From SAR324 cluster bacterium (GTDB lineage: Bacteria; SAR324; XYD2-FULL-50-16; HCM1), in contig PUHO01000018.1 of assembly GCA_002995645.1 (NCBI GenBank), forward strand, positions 17,695 through 81,694: 64,000 nucleotides of DNA, read 5' to 3'. The notes under the pieces are model-generated. The model searched no databases and was not told the DNA's origin. It was given only the letters and a program-made list of their open reading frames with translations. Numbering within the stretch: the stretch's first letter is position 1; the number at the start of each line of letters is the position of its first letter. A program made the translations under genes and the position numbers. Below are positions 16,497 to 26,029 of the stretch, piece by piece.

Positions 16497-17735
16497 ATGC
16501 AAGATATTCAATTATTTGATCCTGAATTATACGCAGCTGTACAAGCTGAAAATAAACGACAAATTGAAAAACTAGAGTTAATTGCTTCGGAAAATATAGT
16601 ATCACCACGTGTATTAGCTATGACCGGCTCTGTTTTAACCAATAAATACGCTGAAGGCTATCCGGCAAAACGATACTACGGCGGTTGCGAAGAGGTGGAT
16701 ATTACCGAAAACCTTGCTATTGATAGAGCAAAGGAAATCTTCCAAGCAGAGCATGCCAACGTGCAACCTCATTCTGGATCGCAAGCCAATATGGCAGTAT
16801 ATATGACAGAGCTTAAACCGGGCGATACTATTTTAGGTATGAACTTAAGTCACGGTGGACATTTAACGCATGGCTCGCCTGTTAATTTTTCCGGTAAATT
16901 ATATAACGTTGTGTTTTATGGCGTAACAAAAGATGCTCATTTAATTGATTACCAAGAAGTGGAAAGACTAGCAATAGAACATAAACCAAAAATCATTGTT
17001 GCCGGTGCTAGTGCGTATGCTCGTAAACTAGACTTCCAAGCATTCAAAGATATTGCTGATAAAGTAGGCGCTTTGCTTGTTGTTGATATGGCGCATATTG
17101 CCGGTTTAGTTGCTGCTGGCGAACATATGAATCCCGTTCCTTATGCTGATTACGTAACTTCTACAACACATAAAACACTAAGAGGTCCAAGAGGCGGTTT
17201 AATTTTATGTAAAGAAGAGCGCGCAAAAAAGCTAAATTCTACTATTTTCCCAGGAATACAAGGCGGTCCTTTATGCCATGTTATTGCCGCAAAAGCAGTT
17301 GCTTTTCAAGAAGCGAAACAAGAAAGCTTTAAGAAATATGCAAAGCAAATTATTAGTAATGCTAAAGCATTGGCAAATGCGATGCAAAATAAAGGTTATG
17401 ATTTAGTATCACACGGTACGGATAATCATATTGTATTGCTTAATTTAACCAATCAAGGCGTAACCGGTAAAGAAGTACAAGAAGTGCTTGATCTTGCTAA
17501 TATTACGGCAAATCGCAACAGCATTCCCTATGACACGCAAAAACCTTTCATTACTAGCGGCGTACGACTAGGAACGCCGGCTTTAACTACTAGAGGTATG
17601 AAAGAACAAGAAATGGAACAAATCGCCGTTTTTATTGACGATATAATCAAAAATAGAGCTGATAAAGCTACTATAAATCAACTAGCTAGCAAAGTAAAAG
17701 AATTTGCGTCTAGCTTTCCTTCTTTTTGCGAGTAA
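16497..17735 (+). CDS. glyA: Serine hydroxymethyltransferase
   Basis: A PLP enzyme converting serine and tetrahydrofolate to glycine and methylene-tetrahydrofolate, 412 residues, full length. The internal aldimine lysine is K226 in STTHKTLRGPRGG. The N-terminal SENIVSPRVL and the folate/PLP segment HSGSQANMAVY (92-102) are conserved. It is the main source of one-carbon units and links to the biosynthesis of serine (serA at 50383). It follows rpiB and is followed after 6 bp by a TM2 protein gene, so all three probably share a transcript. Confidence 0.96.
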   Translation: MQDIQLFDPELYAAVQAENKRQIEKLELIASENIVSPRVLAMTGSVLTNKYAEGYPAKRYYGGCEEVDITENLAIDRAKEIFQAEHANVQPHSGSQANMAVYMTELKPGDTILGMNLSHGGHLTHGSPVNFSGKLYNVVFYGVTKDAHLIDYQEVERLAIEHKPKIIVAGASAYARKLDFQAFKDIADKVGALLVVDMAHIAGLVAAGEHMNPVPYADYVTSTTHKTLRGPRGGLILCKEERAKKLNSTIFPGIQGGPLCHVIAAKAVAFQEAKQESFKKYAKQIISNAKALANAMQNKGYDLVSHGTDNHIVLLNLTNQGVTGKEVQEVLDLANITANRNSIPYDTQKPFITSGVRLGTPALTTRGMKEQEMEQIAVFIDDIIKNRADKATINQLASKVKEFASSFPSFCE

Positions 17736-17741
17736 TTTATA

Positions 17742-18368
17742 ATGAACAATATAGAACAAGAGGCGTTGTCCTCACAAATGATAAGACGTAAAGTAAAATC
17801 TTTTAAAACTGCCGCTTTGCTCTTGGTTTTCTTGGGATCCCTAGGAGGCGATCAATTTTATCTAGGCAATACAAAAAGAGGTATCATAAAACTAGTATGT
17901 ACGCTTACTTTTATATTAATGCCTATTACCGCTATTTTGAATTGCTTGGATTTAGTACGACTTGTAGATACTGTTGATAAAGCTAACGGGATACCGCAAC
18001 AAAAATTAGCTGGGGAAAATTGCGCTTCTAATCAAGAAGTGTATAAACTAATGGAAACACTAGATGAGCAACAGCAAAACCGATTTTTACCGCTATATCT
18101 TGTACAAAGAAAGAAATATACTACTTTTGCTATAATTTGGATATGTGTTGGGTGGCTGGGAATAGATCAGTTTTACCTAGGTAAATACAAATTGGGCTTT
18201 TTTAAGCTTTTTTGTGGGATAACGCTATATTTTTTATTGATTAGCTGCATTATCAGCATATGGAATCTTGTACATGCTATAAGAGATATAGAAGCAAAAA
18301 ACGCTGAAATTATTGCTGCTATACAACATGAAATTATTACTGGATATACAACAAACGTGGTAAAGTAA
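17742..18368 (+). CDS. Membrane protein with two TM2 domains
   Basis: A 208-residue inner-membrane protein in which the TM2 domain (two helices joined by a short turn) occurs twice, at about residues 22-75 and 125-185. Each copy has the family's GxDQFYLG turn (GGDQFYLGN and GIDQFYLGK) with Lys/Arg after the turn. TM2 proteins have no firmly assigned function in bacteria. The internal duplication gives four helices. It is 6 bp after glyA and 17 bp before the lipoprotein gene. Confidence 0.82.
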   Translation: MNNIEQEALSSQMIRRKVKSFKTAALLLVFLGSLGGDQFYLGNTKRGIIKLVCTLTFILMPITAILNCLDLVRLVDTVDKANGIPQQKLAGENCASNQEVYKLMETLDEQQQNRFLPLYLVQRKKYTTFAIIWICVGWLGIDQFYLGKYKLGFFKLFCGITLYFLLISCIISIWNLVHAIRDIEAKNAEIIAAIQHEIITGYTTNVVK

Positions 18369-18385
18369 ATTCATAACGTAAGCTT

Positions 18386-19066
18386 ATGTTACATAAACTA
18401 TATATATCAAAGCACTGGCATATAAGCGCTATATTGATAGTATGCTGTTTATTATTTTCTTGCCAAAAGCTAGATAAAGACGGCGGCTATTATAATGAAA
18501 AAACAAAATCTTACGTATACGTTCGCCCTAGTAAAAAGGCGGCAAAAGATATTGGTTTAACATCGTATAGCAATCAAGATATTGGTTTTAGTGCAGTTGG
18601 CTATAAAGTGAGTAAAGAAGCGGATTCCCTTTGGTTATATATTGCCAATAGAAGGTTGTATATGCGTATTGCGTCACGCCTTTCTATAACGCAAAGAGAT
18701 GATAAAAATAAGCTGATTAAACTACACCTTGCCTACGTATCGCCTAATTTATCAATGCTTGCTAAAGCACGAATGAAAAAGCGATGGACTTTATATGTCA
18801 GTGGTATTTTACAAAAGGTATTATATAAAAAAGATCTAATGATACGCGCTTGGTATTTAACGAAAGCAGGGCGGTTAAAAGGAATTGTCTTTTTACCAGC
18901 AGGGAAGAGTGTTTCCCCTGTAACGCAAGAACTTAATTTATGGATGATTTACCAAGGATATAGCTATTATTTTATTGATCAACATAAGCAGAACGTAAAT
19001 GATAAATTATACAAACAAACGCAAACCTATGCAAAACAAAAAAAACTTGGTTTATGGAAATATTAA
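18386..19066 (+). CDS. Lipoprotein with staphylococcal-nuclease-like C-terminal region
   Basis: A 226-residue protein with a type II signal peptide: hydrophobic residues 13-25 end in LLFSC, so C26 would be lipidated. The C-terminal part recalls a thermonuclease (SNase) fold, notably the ending NLWMIYQGYSYYF...YAKQKKLGLWKY, where SNase-like proteins carry GYAWVY and KKGLW. I could not identify the catalytic Arg and Glu residues, so it may be a non-catalytic relative. It lies between a TM2 gene and ndk. Confidence 0.6.
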   Translation: MLHKLYISKHWHISAILIVCCLLFSCQKLDKDGGYYNEKTKSYVYVRPSKKAAKDIGLTSYSNQDIGFSAVGYKVSKEADSLWLYIANRRLYMRIASRLSITQRDDKNKLIKLHLAYVSPNLSMLAKARMKKRWTLYVSGILQKVLYKKDLMIRAWYLTKAGRLKGIVFLPAGKSVSPVTQELNLWMIYQGYSYYFIDQHKQNVNDKLYKQTQTYAKQKKLGLWKY

Positions 19067-19098
19067 GCTAAGTATAGTTACTTATAAAAGAGGTTAAA

Positions 19099-19521
19099 AT
19101 GGCGCTAGAACAAACGCTTTGTATTATTAAGCCCGATAGTATACGAACAAAAAATATAGGGCATATTATAGAGCGTATAGAACAGCATTTTTCTATACGA
19201 GCATTAAAAATGTTGCAGTTTACTGAGCAAAATGCTAGGTTATTTTATAAAGAACATGAAGGCAAAGAATTCTTTCAAAGATTGTTAACCTTTATGACAA
19301 GTGGATCTATTATAGCTATACTCCTTGAAGGCGAAAACGCTATTGCAAGATATAGAGCTTTAATGGGAAACACAAACCCTTTAGAAGCGGATACAGGCAC
19401 TATCCGCGGCGATCTTGCTATGTCTAAAACAGAAAATTTAGTACACGGATCGGATTCGCCACAAAGTGCCGCACGAGAAATCAATTTTTTCTTTTCTAAA
19501 CTAGAACAACTTCATTTTTAG
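19099..19521 (+). CDS. ndk: Nucleoside diphosphate kinase
   Basis: A 140-residue enzyme of normal length that moves the gamma phosphate between nucleoside triphosphates and diphosphates. The phosphohistidine is H116 in ENLVHGSDS. The N-terminal TLCIIKPDSI and the nucleotide-binding segments GNTNPLEADTGTIRGD (90-105) are conserved. GAGG-like bases precede ATG 19099. It ends 7 bp before an unknown gene, so the two may be co-transcribed. Confidence 0.96.
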   Translation: MALEQTLCIIKPDSIRTKNIGHIIERIEQHFSIRALKMLQFTEQNARLFYKEHEGKEFFQRLLTFMTSGSIIAILLEGENAIARYRALMGNTNPLEADTGTIRGDLAMSKTENLVHGSDSPQSAAREINFFFSKLEQLHF

Positions 19522-19528
19522 AATCTGT

Positions 19529-20728
19529 ATGCTACAAGACTTACAAAATATTTTTAATGAAACCATTCCTATTAGCTATAGCTTTTCCCAAGTTATGGAC
19601 AATATATTTTCTTTTTATGCTGGCTTAAGTAAAGGCTTTTACAAGCAAATGCCGCAACTGATTGCGCAAGATAGCATAGAAGAATACTTTACCCAAACAC
19701 TGGCGCCCGCTTTGTTTCAAGATGGGCATTGTGATAATATTAAGAATCAACAAAAGTTATTACTCACAGAATTAACCGGTTTAGAACAATTCATGGCAAC
19801 AACTAAGCTATCTTACGAGAAGGTAAACCAATTGCCGAAGCTTAAGCAAGTCGCCGATCTAACCTATGATCTATTGCAAAATCATACGCAACTTTATTTG
19901 CAATATAAAAACACGAAAGTAGAAAAGAAAGAGCTAGCCACTTTTCTTGCGCAAATAGACGAGATTCAAGGTTTATGGACTAGTTATAACGATAGTTATA
20001 GCGCGTTAAAAAAGATTTTACTTATTAACCAAGCAAAATACCTTGAAGTAAATCAAGTTCATTTTAGTTTTTACTATCTTCTAAACAGTAATCAAACGAA
20101 AGATTCGTTTTCTGTTACCGAAATACAGGCGATTATTGAGCTTATAGAAAAGTTCCACTCTTTCTTGCAAGTTGCATCGCCAGATAAAAACATAGGAGAG
20201 CTTGTTATCAGCCAATTACAGGCTAATCATTACCTAGCTTGTAGTACGGTCATACCAAAGGATATAGCAAGGGCATACGGCTATTTTTTCAAGTATATAT
20301 CGTTAGATAATATTAAGCCGGAATTGTTAATTAAACAGCTATTAGAAATGATAGTGAAAGAAGCGGAATCAACGATAACGAAAGCTAAGATTACCACCTA
20401 TGTTAAGCAGTTTGCGAAGGTATTAGCCAACTTCCCACAGAAAGGAACTTTTACGCTAAACCAAGATAAAGTGCAAGATCATATTGTACAATTTTCATCG
20501 TTTATTAACGAACTAGAAAAACATAGCATTTCTTATGATACTACGCCGAGCAAGAAAGAGACGAAACCAACAGTACAAGCGGAAAGTAGCGCAGTTGCAA
20601 GCAATCCGGAAGTAGTAGAACAAGTAAAGAGCGGTATTATAGACAACTCAAAAAACATAGAAGAAAAGCTACGTCAAACAGAAAAACAAAATCCACCAAA
20701 AAGAGATATTCAGTTTCTCACCTCGTAA
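19529..20728 (+). CDS. Helical protein of unknown function, upstream of DNA methyltransferase
   Basis: A 399-residue cytoplasmic-looking protein, mostly alpha-helical, with no signal peptide or membrane segment. The last 60 residues are low-complexity and charged (Lys/Glu/Ser-rich). I do not recognise the family and see no nuclease (PD-ExK, HNH, GIY-YIG) motif. It starts 7 bp after ndk, and its stop is 18 bp before the methyltransferase start, so it is translated with both. A role linked to the methyltransferase (specificity partner or restriction-like subunit) is possible but unsupported. Homology to granule-associated helical proteins is another possibility I cannot test here. Confidence 0.7.
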   Translation: MLQDLQNIFNETIPISYSFSQVMDNIFSFYAGLSKGFYKQMPQLIAQDSIEEYFTQTLAPALFQDGHCDNIKNQQKLLLTELTGLEQFMATTKLSYEKVNQLPKLKQVADLTYDLLQNHTQLYLQYKNTKVEKKELATFLAQIDEIQGLWTSYNDSYSALKKILLINQAKYLEVNQVHFSFYYLLNSNQTKDSFSVTEIQAIIELIEKFHSFLQVASPDKNIGELVISQLQANHYLACSTVIPKDIARAYGYFFKYISLDNIKPELLIKQLLEMIVKEAESTITKAKITTYVKQFAKVLANFPQKGTFTLNQDKVQDHIVQFSSFINELEKHSISYDTTPSKKETKPTVQAESSAVASNPEVVEQVKSGIIDNSKNIEEKLRQTEKQNPPKRDIQFLTS

Positions 20729-20746
20729 ATCAAGCCACAGGGAGCA

Positions 20747-21688
20747 TTGCGTATGCTTAGTTCAAGAAATAAAACGATTCGCCTTACTCCCGAAGAAATA
20801 GACCACTATTGCCAATATAATAAGCAGCTAACAAAGCAAGCTAATCTTTCCGAAGTGGAAAATAGCATTTTGTGTCAAGATTTGTTTAGTGCAATACCGC
20901 TACTTCCCGCGCAGTTCGTGGATTTGCTGATAATTGATCCACCATATAACCTAGACAAAAATTTTGGGGCAGTAAGTTTCAAACAACAAAGCGTGCAAGA
21001 ATATAGCCAATATCTAGACAGCTTCCTTTCGCAGATTGTGCGGTTGTTAAAACCGGACGCAACCGTTTATATATGCGGAGATTGGCGATCTTCCATTTCT
21101 ATATATGAGGTAGCGAGCAAATATTTTGCCGTACGAAATAGGATTACTTGGCAAAGGGAAAAAGGGCGGGGATCTAAAACAAATTGGAAGAATGCCCACG
21201 AAGATATATGGTTTTGCACGCAAGGAAAAAGCTATACATTCCAATCAGATAAGATCAAGATTAGAAGGAAGGTACTTGCACCATATAAGCAGCAGGGTAA
21301 GGCAAAAGATTGGTTTACAGAGGGGAAGGAAAAATTCAGAGATACGTTTGCCTCCAACTTCTGGGATAATATAACGATTCCCTACTGGTCTATGGCGGAA
21401 AACACCAATCACCCAACACAAAAGCCGGAAAAGCTGCTAGCTAAGCTGATTTTAGCGAGTAGCAAAGAAGGGCAAATCGTCTTAGATCCCTTTGTTGGCA
21501 GCGGTTCTACGTGTGTTGTGGCGAAGAAATTAAATCGCCGTTACGTTGGGATTGAAATTGATCAAGAATATGCGGCGCTAACACAAAAAAGGCTTGCGAT
21601 TGCTAGTAAAGACAAGCAAATTCAAGGATATGACGGGCAAGTTTTTTGGGAAAGGAACAGCCGCAACGTAAGCAAAAAGAAGAAATAG
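20747..21688 (+). CDS. Beta-class DNA methyltransferase (N6-adenine or N4-cytosine)
   Basis: A 313-residue SAM-dependent DNA methyltransferase. Catalytic motif IV is DPPYNL (64-69) and the SAM-binding motif I is DPFVGSGST (247-255), in the order that defines the beta class. Motif X (NHPTQKPEKLL, about 221-231) precedes motif I as expected. The central part (about 125-215, including WQREKGRGSKTNWKNAHEDI) is the target-recognition region. DPPY fits adenine or N4-cytosine modification. No restriction enzyme was recognised beside it, so it may be an orphan regulatory enzyme or pair with the unknown gene upstream. A tandem repeat array starts right after its stop. Confidence 0.88.
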   Translation: MRMLSSRNKTIRLTPEEIDHYCQYNKQLTKQANLSEVENSILCQDLFSAIPLLPAQFVDLLIIDPPYNLDKNFGAVSFKQQSVQEYSQYLDSFLSQIVRLLKPDATVYICGDWRSSISIYEVASKYFAVRNRITWQREKGRGSKTNWKNAHEDIWFCTQGKSYTFQSDKIKIRRKVLAPYKQQGKAKDWFTEGKEKFRDTFASNFWDNITIPYWSMAENTNHPTQKPEKLLAKLILASSKEGQIVLDPFVGSGSTCVVAKKLNRRYVGIEIDQEYAALTQKRLAIASKDKQIQGYDGQVFWERNSRNVSKKKK

Positions 21689-22257
21689 GCAAATAGTCAT
21701 TAGGGGCTTATTTTGTCTTGTTTTTTTGTCATATAGGGAAAAGAGCTCTTTCAAAAATAGTCATTAGGGGCTTATTTTGTCTTGTTTTTTTGTCATATAG
21801 GGAAAAGAGCTCTTTCAAAAATAGTCATTAGGGGCTTATTATTTTGTCTTGTTTTTTGTCATATAGGGAAAAGGGTTCTTTCAAAAACCGGCTTTATAAT
21901 AGCTAGTTAAATCAAATAGTTACATTCAATTTCATACAGACAAGAAAAGAAGATTTTTTGTCATCTTTTTGGGTAATCAAAAAACAAGACAAAAAACGTC
22001 CTTGATTTTGTCATAAAAAGCAAGCAAAAGCCGGGCATTTCATCAAGTTGCAGCAAGCCTTAAAGCAAGTAAACACAAGGCTTTGCAAGCGACCTTACAA
22101 CGAGCGATTGAGAATAGAAAAAAGCTAAATTCGCTCTCTAAATTGCAATTTTATAAAACAAGACGTTTTGCACCTCCTATTTTCATTTGCCAGGTTGCCT
22201 ATAGGTAACGGCGTGCCTTCTTGCTTTCACTTACCGGGCTACGTATTTGCAAAGTTG
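21689..22257. other. Noncoding region between methyltransferase and Sel1 cluster
   Basis: 569 bp with no gene. It contains the 64-bp repeat array (21692-21886), scattered TTTTGTC motifs in both orientations (21950-22010) and, at about 22060-22160, a fragment whose translation (KALQATLQRAIENRKK...KTRR) resembles one found at 26768-26860 (KALQAILQRQVENRKA...KTRR). Confidence 0.6.
21692..21886. repeat. Three tandem copies of a 64-bp repeat
   Basis: Units begin at about 21692, 21756 and 21820; the first two are essentially identical and the third has a 3-base insertion, one base fewer in the T-run and a few changes at its end. Each unit has TAGTCATTAGGGGCTTATT, two TTTTGTC motifs, and in units 1 and 2 the 12-bp palindrome AAAGAGCTCTTT. 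There are no unique spacers, so it is not a CRISPR array. Confidence 0.85.
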
Positions 22258-24480
22258 TTAATTCTTTGTATGCGTTGCTAGGTTTGCTTTTATTTCTTTG
22301 CTTAACTCTGTTGCAAGTGCTTGCCCTTGATTCATTTCTTCGCTTGTCATTTTGCTTTCTAATTCTTGGAAAAGTTTTTGATCACCATTAGAGCTAGCAA
22401 TTAAAGCCCAAGCATACGCTTTAATAGTATCTTTTATAACACCTTGCCCTATATAATACATTAACCCTAAATTATTCTGTGCTCCTGCATCGCCTTGCTT
22501 TGCTGCTTCTGTATACCAATACAAGGCTTCTTTATCATTTGTTTCAACGCCTTGCCCATTACAATACATCACGCCTAACTCAAATTGCGCCTGGGCGTTG
22601 CCTTGCTCTGCTGCTTGACTATACCAATACAAGGCTTCTTTACAATCTGTTTCAACACCTTGCCCGGCTTTATACATAAAGCCTAAAACAAATTGCGCCT
22701 TTGCATTGCCTTGCTTTGCCGCTTGGCTATACCAATACACGGCTTCTTTATAGTCTTGTTTAATGCCTTGTCCTATATAATACATTAAGCCGAACTCAAA
22801 TTGCGCCATTACATGACCTTGCTTTGCCGCTTGGCTATACCAATACAAGGCTTCTTTATAATCTTTTTCAACGCCTAGCCCATTTGCATACATCACGCCT
22901 AAATTATACTGAGCCTTTGCATTTTCTTGCTTTGCTGCTTCTGTGTACCAATACAAGGCTTCTTTATAGTCTTGCCCTGCATGATATATATTGCCTAACA
23001 TAGCTTGCGCCTCTGCATTTCCTTGCTTTGCTGCTTTTGTATACCAATACAAGGCTTCTTTATAGTTTTGCCCTGCATAATGTATATTGCCTAACATAGC
23101 TTGCGCCTGGGCGTTGCCTTGCTCTGCTGCTTGACTATACCAATACAAGGCTTCTTTACAATCTGTTTCAACACCTTGCCCGGCTTTATACATAAAGCCT
23201 AAAACAAATTGCGCCTCTGCATCGCCTTGCTTTGCGAGTTTTTCCGTATCAATAAATTGTTGATTATCTGTTTTTTCGCTTAACTTGTCGGCAAGTGCTT
23301 GCCCTTGATTCATTTCTTTACTTGTCATTTTGTTTTTCAAGTTTTGAGCTGCTTTTTGTGCCATTGCCTTGCCTTGCTTCGCTGCTTCTGTATACCAATA
23401 CAAGGCTTCTTTATTGTCTTGTTCAACGCCTTGCCCTTCTTGATATATATTGCCTAACATAACTTGCGCCACTGCATCGCCTTGCTTTGCCGCTTGGCTA
23501 TACCAATACAAGGCTTCTTTATAGTCTTGTTTAACGCCTTGCCCTTCTTGATACATTAACCCTAAAGCAATTTGTCCCATTGCATCGCCTTGCTTTGCTG
23601 CTTCTGCATACCAATAAAAGGCTTCTTTATAATCTTTTTCAACACCTGTCCCTTCTTGATACATTAACCCTAACCTAGTTTGTGCCTTGGCATCGCCTTG
23701 CTTTGCCGCTTTTGTATACCAATAAAATGCCTGTTTATAATCTCTTTTAACTCCTTGACCATTTTTATACATTCCTCCTAAATTAAATTGCGCCACTGCA
23801 TCGCCTTGATTTGCTGCTTTTGTACTCCAATACAAAGCTTCTTTATAGTTTTGCCCCTCATGATACATTCCCCCTAAATTATTTTGCGCACCAACATTGC
23901 CTTGCTTTGCTGCTTTTGTATACCAAGACAGCGCTTCTTTATCATCTTTTTCAACGCCTTGCCCTTTTTCATACATTAAGCCTAACATAGCTTGCGCCAC
24001 TGCATCGCCTTGCTTTGCTGCTTTTGTACTCCAATACAAAGCTTCTTTATAGTTTTGCCCCTCATGATACATTCTCCCTAAATTAAATTGCGCTCTTGCA
24101 TTGCCTTGCTTTGCTGCTTTCGTATAATAATATAATGCCTGTTTATAATCTATTTTAACGCCTAGCCCTTTCTCATATATAGATCCTAAAGCAAATTGCG
24201 CCTCTGCATTTCCTTGCTTTGCTGCTTTTGTAAGCCAAACTACTGATTCTTTATAGTTTTTTATAACTCCTTGCCCTTTTGCATACATTGCCCCTAACAC
24301 AGTTTGCGCCTCCACGTTCCCTTGCTTTGCTAGTTTTTGCATGCAAATAAAGGCTTGCTTCTTTGTTTTGCATGTAATACACTTTGTCATCACACTTTGC
24401 TTGTCTGTTAAATTGTTTTTTGTTGCTGCCTGTGCTGTTAGCGAAAGGAGTACAATAGAGAGTAATAAAATTCTTTTCAT
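22258..24480 (-). CDS. Exported Sel1-repeat protein, 740 residues
   Basis: Periplasmic or secreted solenoid protein. A type I signal peptide covers residues 1-18 (cleavage after AQA), then a cysteine-containing cap (C34, C37 and C46) and about 17 Sel1-like repeats of 32-36 residues (pattern AKQGxAxAQxxLGxMYxxGxGVxxDYKEALYWY). Such repeats bind other proteins and are common in host-associated bacteria. Near residues 385-400 there is an internal copy of the family's C-terminal tail (MTSKEMNQGQALADKLSEK), followed by more repeats and the true tail. This suggests that two neighbouring genes fused. A 116-bp exact repeat (22585-22700 and 23101-23216) lies inside the gene. It is the last gene of the cluster, 34 bp after its neighbour. 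Confidence 0.9.
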   Translation of the reverse strand: MKRILLLSIVLLSLTAQAATKNNLTDKQSVMTKCITCKTKKQAFICMQKLAKQGNVEAQTVLGAMYAKGQGVIKNYKESVVWLTKAAKQGNAEAQFALGSIYEKGLGVKIDYKQALYYYTKAAKQGNARAQFNLGRMYHEGQNYKEALYWSTKAAKQGDAVAQAMLGLMYEKGQGVEKDDKEALSWYTKAAKQGNVGAQNNLGGMYHEGQNYKEALYWSTKAANQGDAVAQFNLGGMYKNGQGVKRDYKQAFYWYTKAAKQGDAKAQTRLGLMYQEGTGVEKDYKEAFYWYAEAAKQGDAMGQIALGLMYQEGQGVKQDYKEALYWYSQAAKQGDAVAQVMLGNIYQEGQGVEQDNKEALYWYTEAAKQGKAMAQKAAQNLKNKMTSKEMNQGQALADKLSEKTDNQQFIDTEKLAKQGDAEAQFVLGFMYKAGQGVETDCKEALYWYSQAAEQGNAQAQAMLGNIHYAGQNYKEALYWYTKAAKQGNAEAQAMLGNIYHAGQDYKEALYWYTEAAKQENAKAQYNLGVMYANGLGVEKDYKEALYWYSQAAKQGHVMAQFEFGLMYYIGQGIKQDYKEAVYWYSQAAKQGNAKAQFVLGFMYKAGQGVETDCKEALYWYSQAAEQGNAQAQFELGVMYCNGQGVETNDKEALYWYTEAAKQGDAGAQNNLGLMYYIGQGVIKDTIKAYAWALIASSNGDQKLFQELESKMTSEEMNQGQALATELSKEIKANLATHTKN

Positions 24481-24514
24481 AATATTTTTTGTTTAAGTGA
24501 GTGAAAATAAGTTG

Positions 24515-25996
24515 CTATTTCTTTGTATGCGTCGCTAAGTTGGCTTCTATTTCTTTGCTTAACTTGACGGCAAGTGCTTGCCCTTGATTGATTTCTTCAC
24601 TTGTCATTATGCTTTCTAACTTTTGGGAATCTTTTTGCGAATATTTATCACCATTAGAGCTAGCAATTAAATACCAAGCATACGATTTAATATCATCTTT
24701 TGTAGTTCCCTGTCCCAATCCATACATATCGCCTAATATAGTTTGCGCATATACATCACCTTGCTTTGCCGCTTTTGTATACCAATACAAGGCTTCTTTA
24801 TAGTTTTTTATAACTCCTTGACCGTTTGCATACATATCGCCTAATAGAATTTGCGCTACTGCATCACCTTGTTTTGCCGCTTTTGTATACCAATACAAGG
24901 CTTCTTTATAGTTTTTTATAACTCCTTGACCTTTATAATACATTCTCCCTAATAAACCTTGCGCATCTACATTACCTTGCTTTGCCGCTTTTGTATACCA
25001 AGACGCGGCTTTTTTATCATCTTTTTTAACACCTTGACCATAACAATACATGTTGCCTAATGCAAGTTGCGCCACTACATAACCTTGCTTTGCTGCTTTT
25101 GTATACCAAGACATGGATTCTTTATAGTCTTGTTTAACTCCTCGACCATTATAATACATGTTGCCTAATGCAAGTTGCGCATTTACATTGCCTTGCTTTG
25201 CTGCTTTTGTAAGCCAATACAAGGCTTTTTTATAGTCTTTTGTAGTTCCCTTTCCAAATTTATACATTCCCCCTAAAACAAATTGCGCCTCTACATCGCC
25301 TTGCTGTGCCGCTTTTGTAAGCCAATATAATGCCTGTTTATCGTTTTTTATAGCTACTTGCCCATTATAATACATCTTGCCTAAATTAGATTGCGCATAT
25401 GCATAACCTTGCTTTGCCGCTTGCCTACACCAATACACGGCTTCTTTATCATCTTTTTTAACGCCTTGACCGTTTGCATACATTACCCCTAAATTAAATT
25501 GCGCCATTGCATCGCCTTGCTTTGCCGCTTGCCTATACCAATACACGGCTTCTTTATCATCTTTTTTAACGCCTCGACCGTTTGCATACATTACCCCTAA
25601 ATTAAATTGCGCCTTTACATCGCCTTGCTTTGCTGCTTTCGTATAATAATATAATGCCTGTTTATAATCTCTTTTAACACCTTGTCCATTTGCATACATT
25701 CCCCCTAAATTAAATTGCGCCTCTGCATTTCCTTGCTTTGCTGCTTTTGTAAGCCAAACTACGGATTCTTTATAGTTTTTTGTGACGTCTAGCCCGTCTT
25801 CATACATCTCGCCTAACATCAATTGTGCCCCTGCATCGCCTTGCTTTGCCAGCTTTTGCACACAAATAAAGGCTTGCTTCTTTGTTTTATCTGTAAAACA
25901 CTTTGCTACAATTTGCTTTGGTGTTAAATTGTTTTTTGTTGCTGCCTGTGCTGTTAGCGAAAGGAGTACAATAGAGAGTAATAAAATTCTTTTCAT
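24515..25996 (-). CDS. Exported Sel1-repeat protein, 493 residues
   Basis: Paralog of the neighbouring Sel1 proteins. It has the same signal peptide (residues 1-18, AQA cleavage), the cysteine-bearing cap CFTDKTKKQAFICVQKLAKQG (Cys near 33 and 45) and about 11 Sel1 repeats, then the shared tail MTSEEINQGQALAVKLSKE. The gene lies 33 bp downstream of the 205-residue paralog and 34 bp upstream of the 740-residue one, so the three form one unit. Adjacent repeats differ by only a few bases, a sign of recent repeat expansion. Partner proteins are unknown. Confidence 0.9.
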   Translation of the reverse strand: MKRILLLSIVLLSLTAQAATKNNLTPKQIVAKCFTDKTKKQAFICVQKLAKQGDAGAQLMLGEMYEDGLDVTKNYKESVVWLTKAAKQGNAEAQFNLGGMYANGQGVKRDYKQALYYYTKAAKQGDVKAQFNLGVMYANGRGVKKDDKEAVYWYRQAAKQGDAMAQFNLGVMYANGQGVKKDDKEAVYWCRQAAKQGYAYAQSNLGKMYYNGQVAIKNDKQALYWLTKAAQQGDVEAQFVLGGMYKFGKGTTKDYKKALYWLTKAAKQGNVNAQLALGNMYYNGRGVKQDYKESMSWYTKAAKQGYVVAQLALGNMYCYGQGVKKDDKKAASWYTKAAKQGNVDAQGLLGRMYYKGQGVIKNYKEALYWYTKAAKQGDAVAQILLGDMYANGQGVIKNYKEALYWYTKAAKQGDVYAQTILGDMYGLGQGTTKDDIKSYAWYLIASSNGDKYSQKDSQKLESIMTSEEINQGQALAVKLSKEIEANLATHTKK

Positions 25997-26029
25997 AATA
26001 TTTTTTGTTTAAGTGAATAAAATAAGTTG

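Noticed and set aside
19529..21688. Restriction-modification system
   Set aside because: The methyltransferase is clear, but no nuclease motif is visible in the upstream protein or elsewhere nearby.
21692..21886. CRISPR-like array
   Set aside because: The 64-bp units adjoin directly without variable spacers, there are only three, and no cas gene is present.
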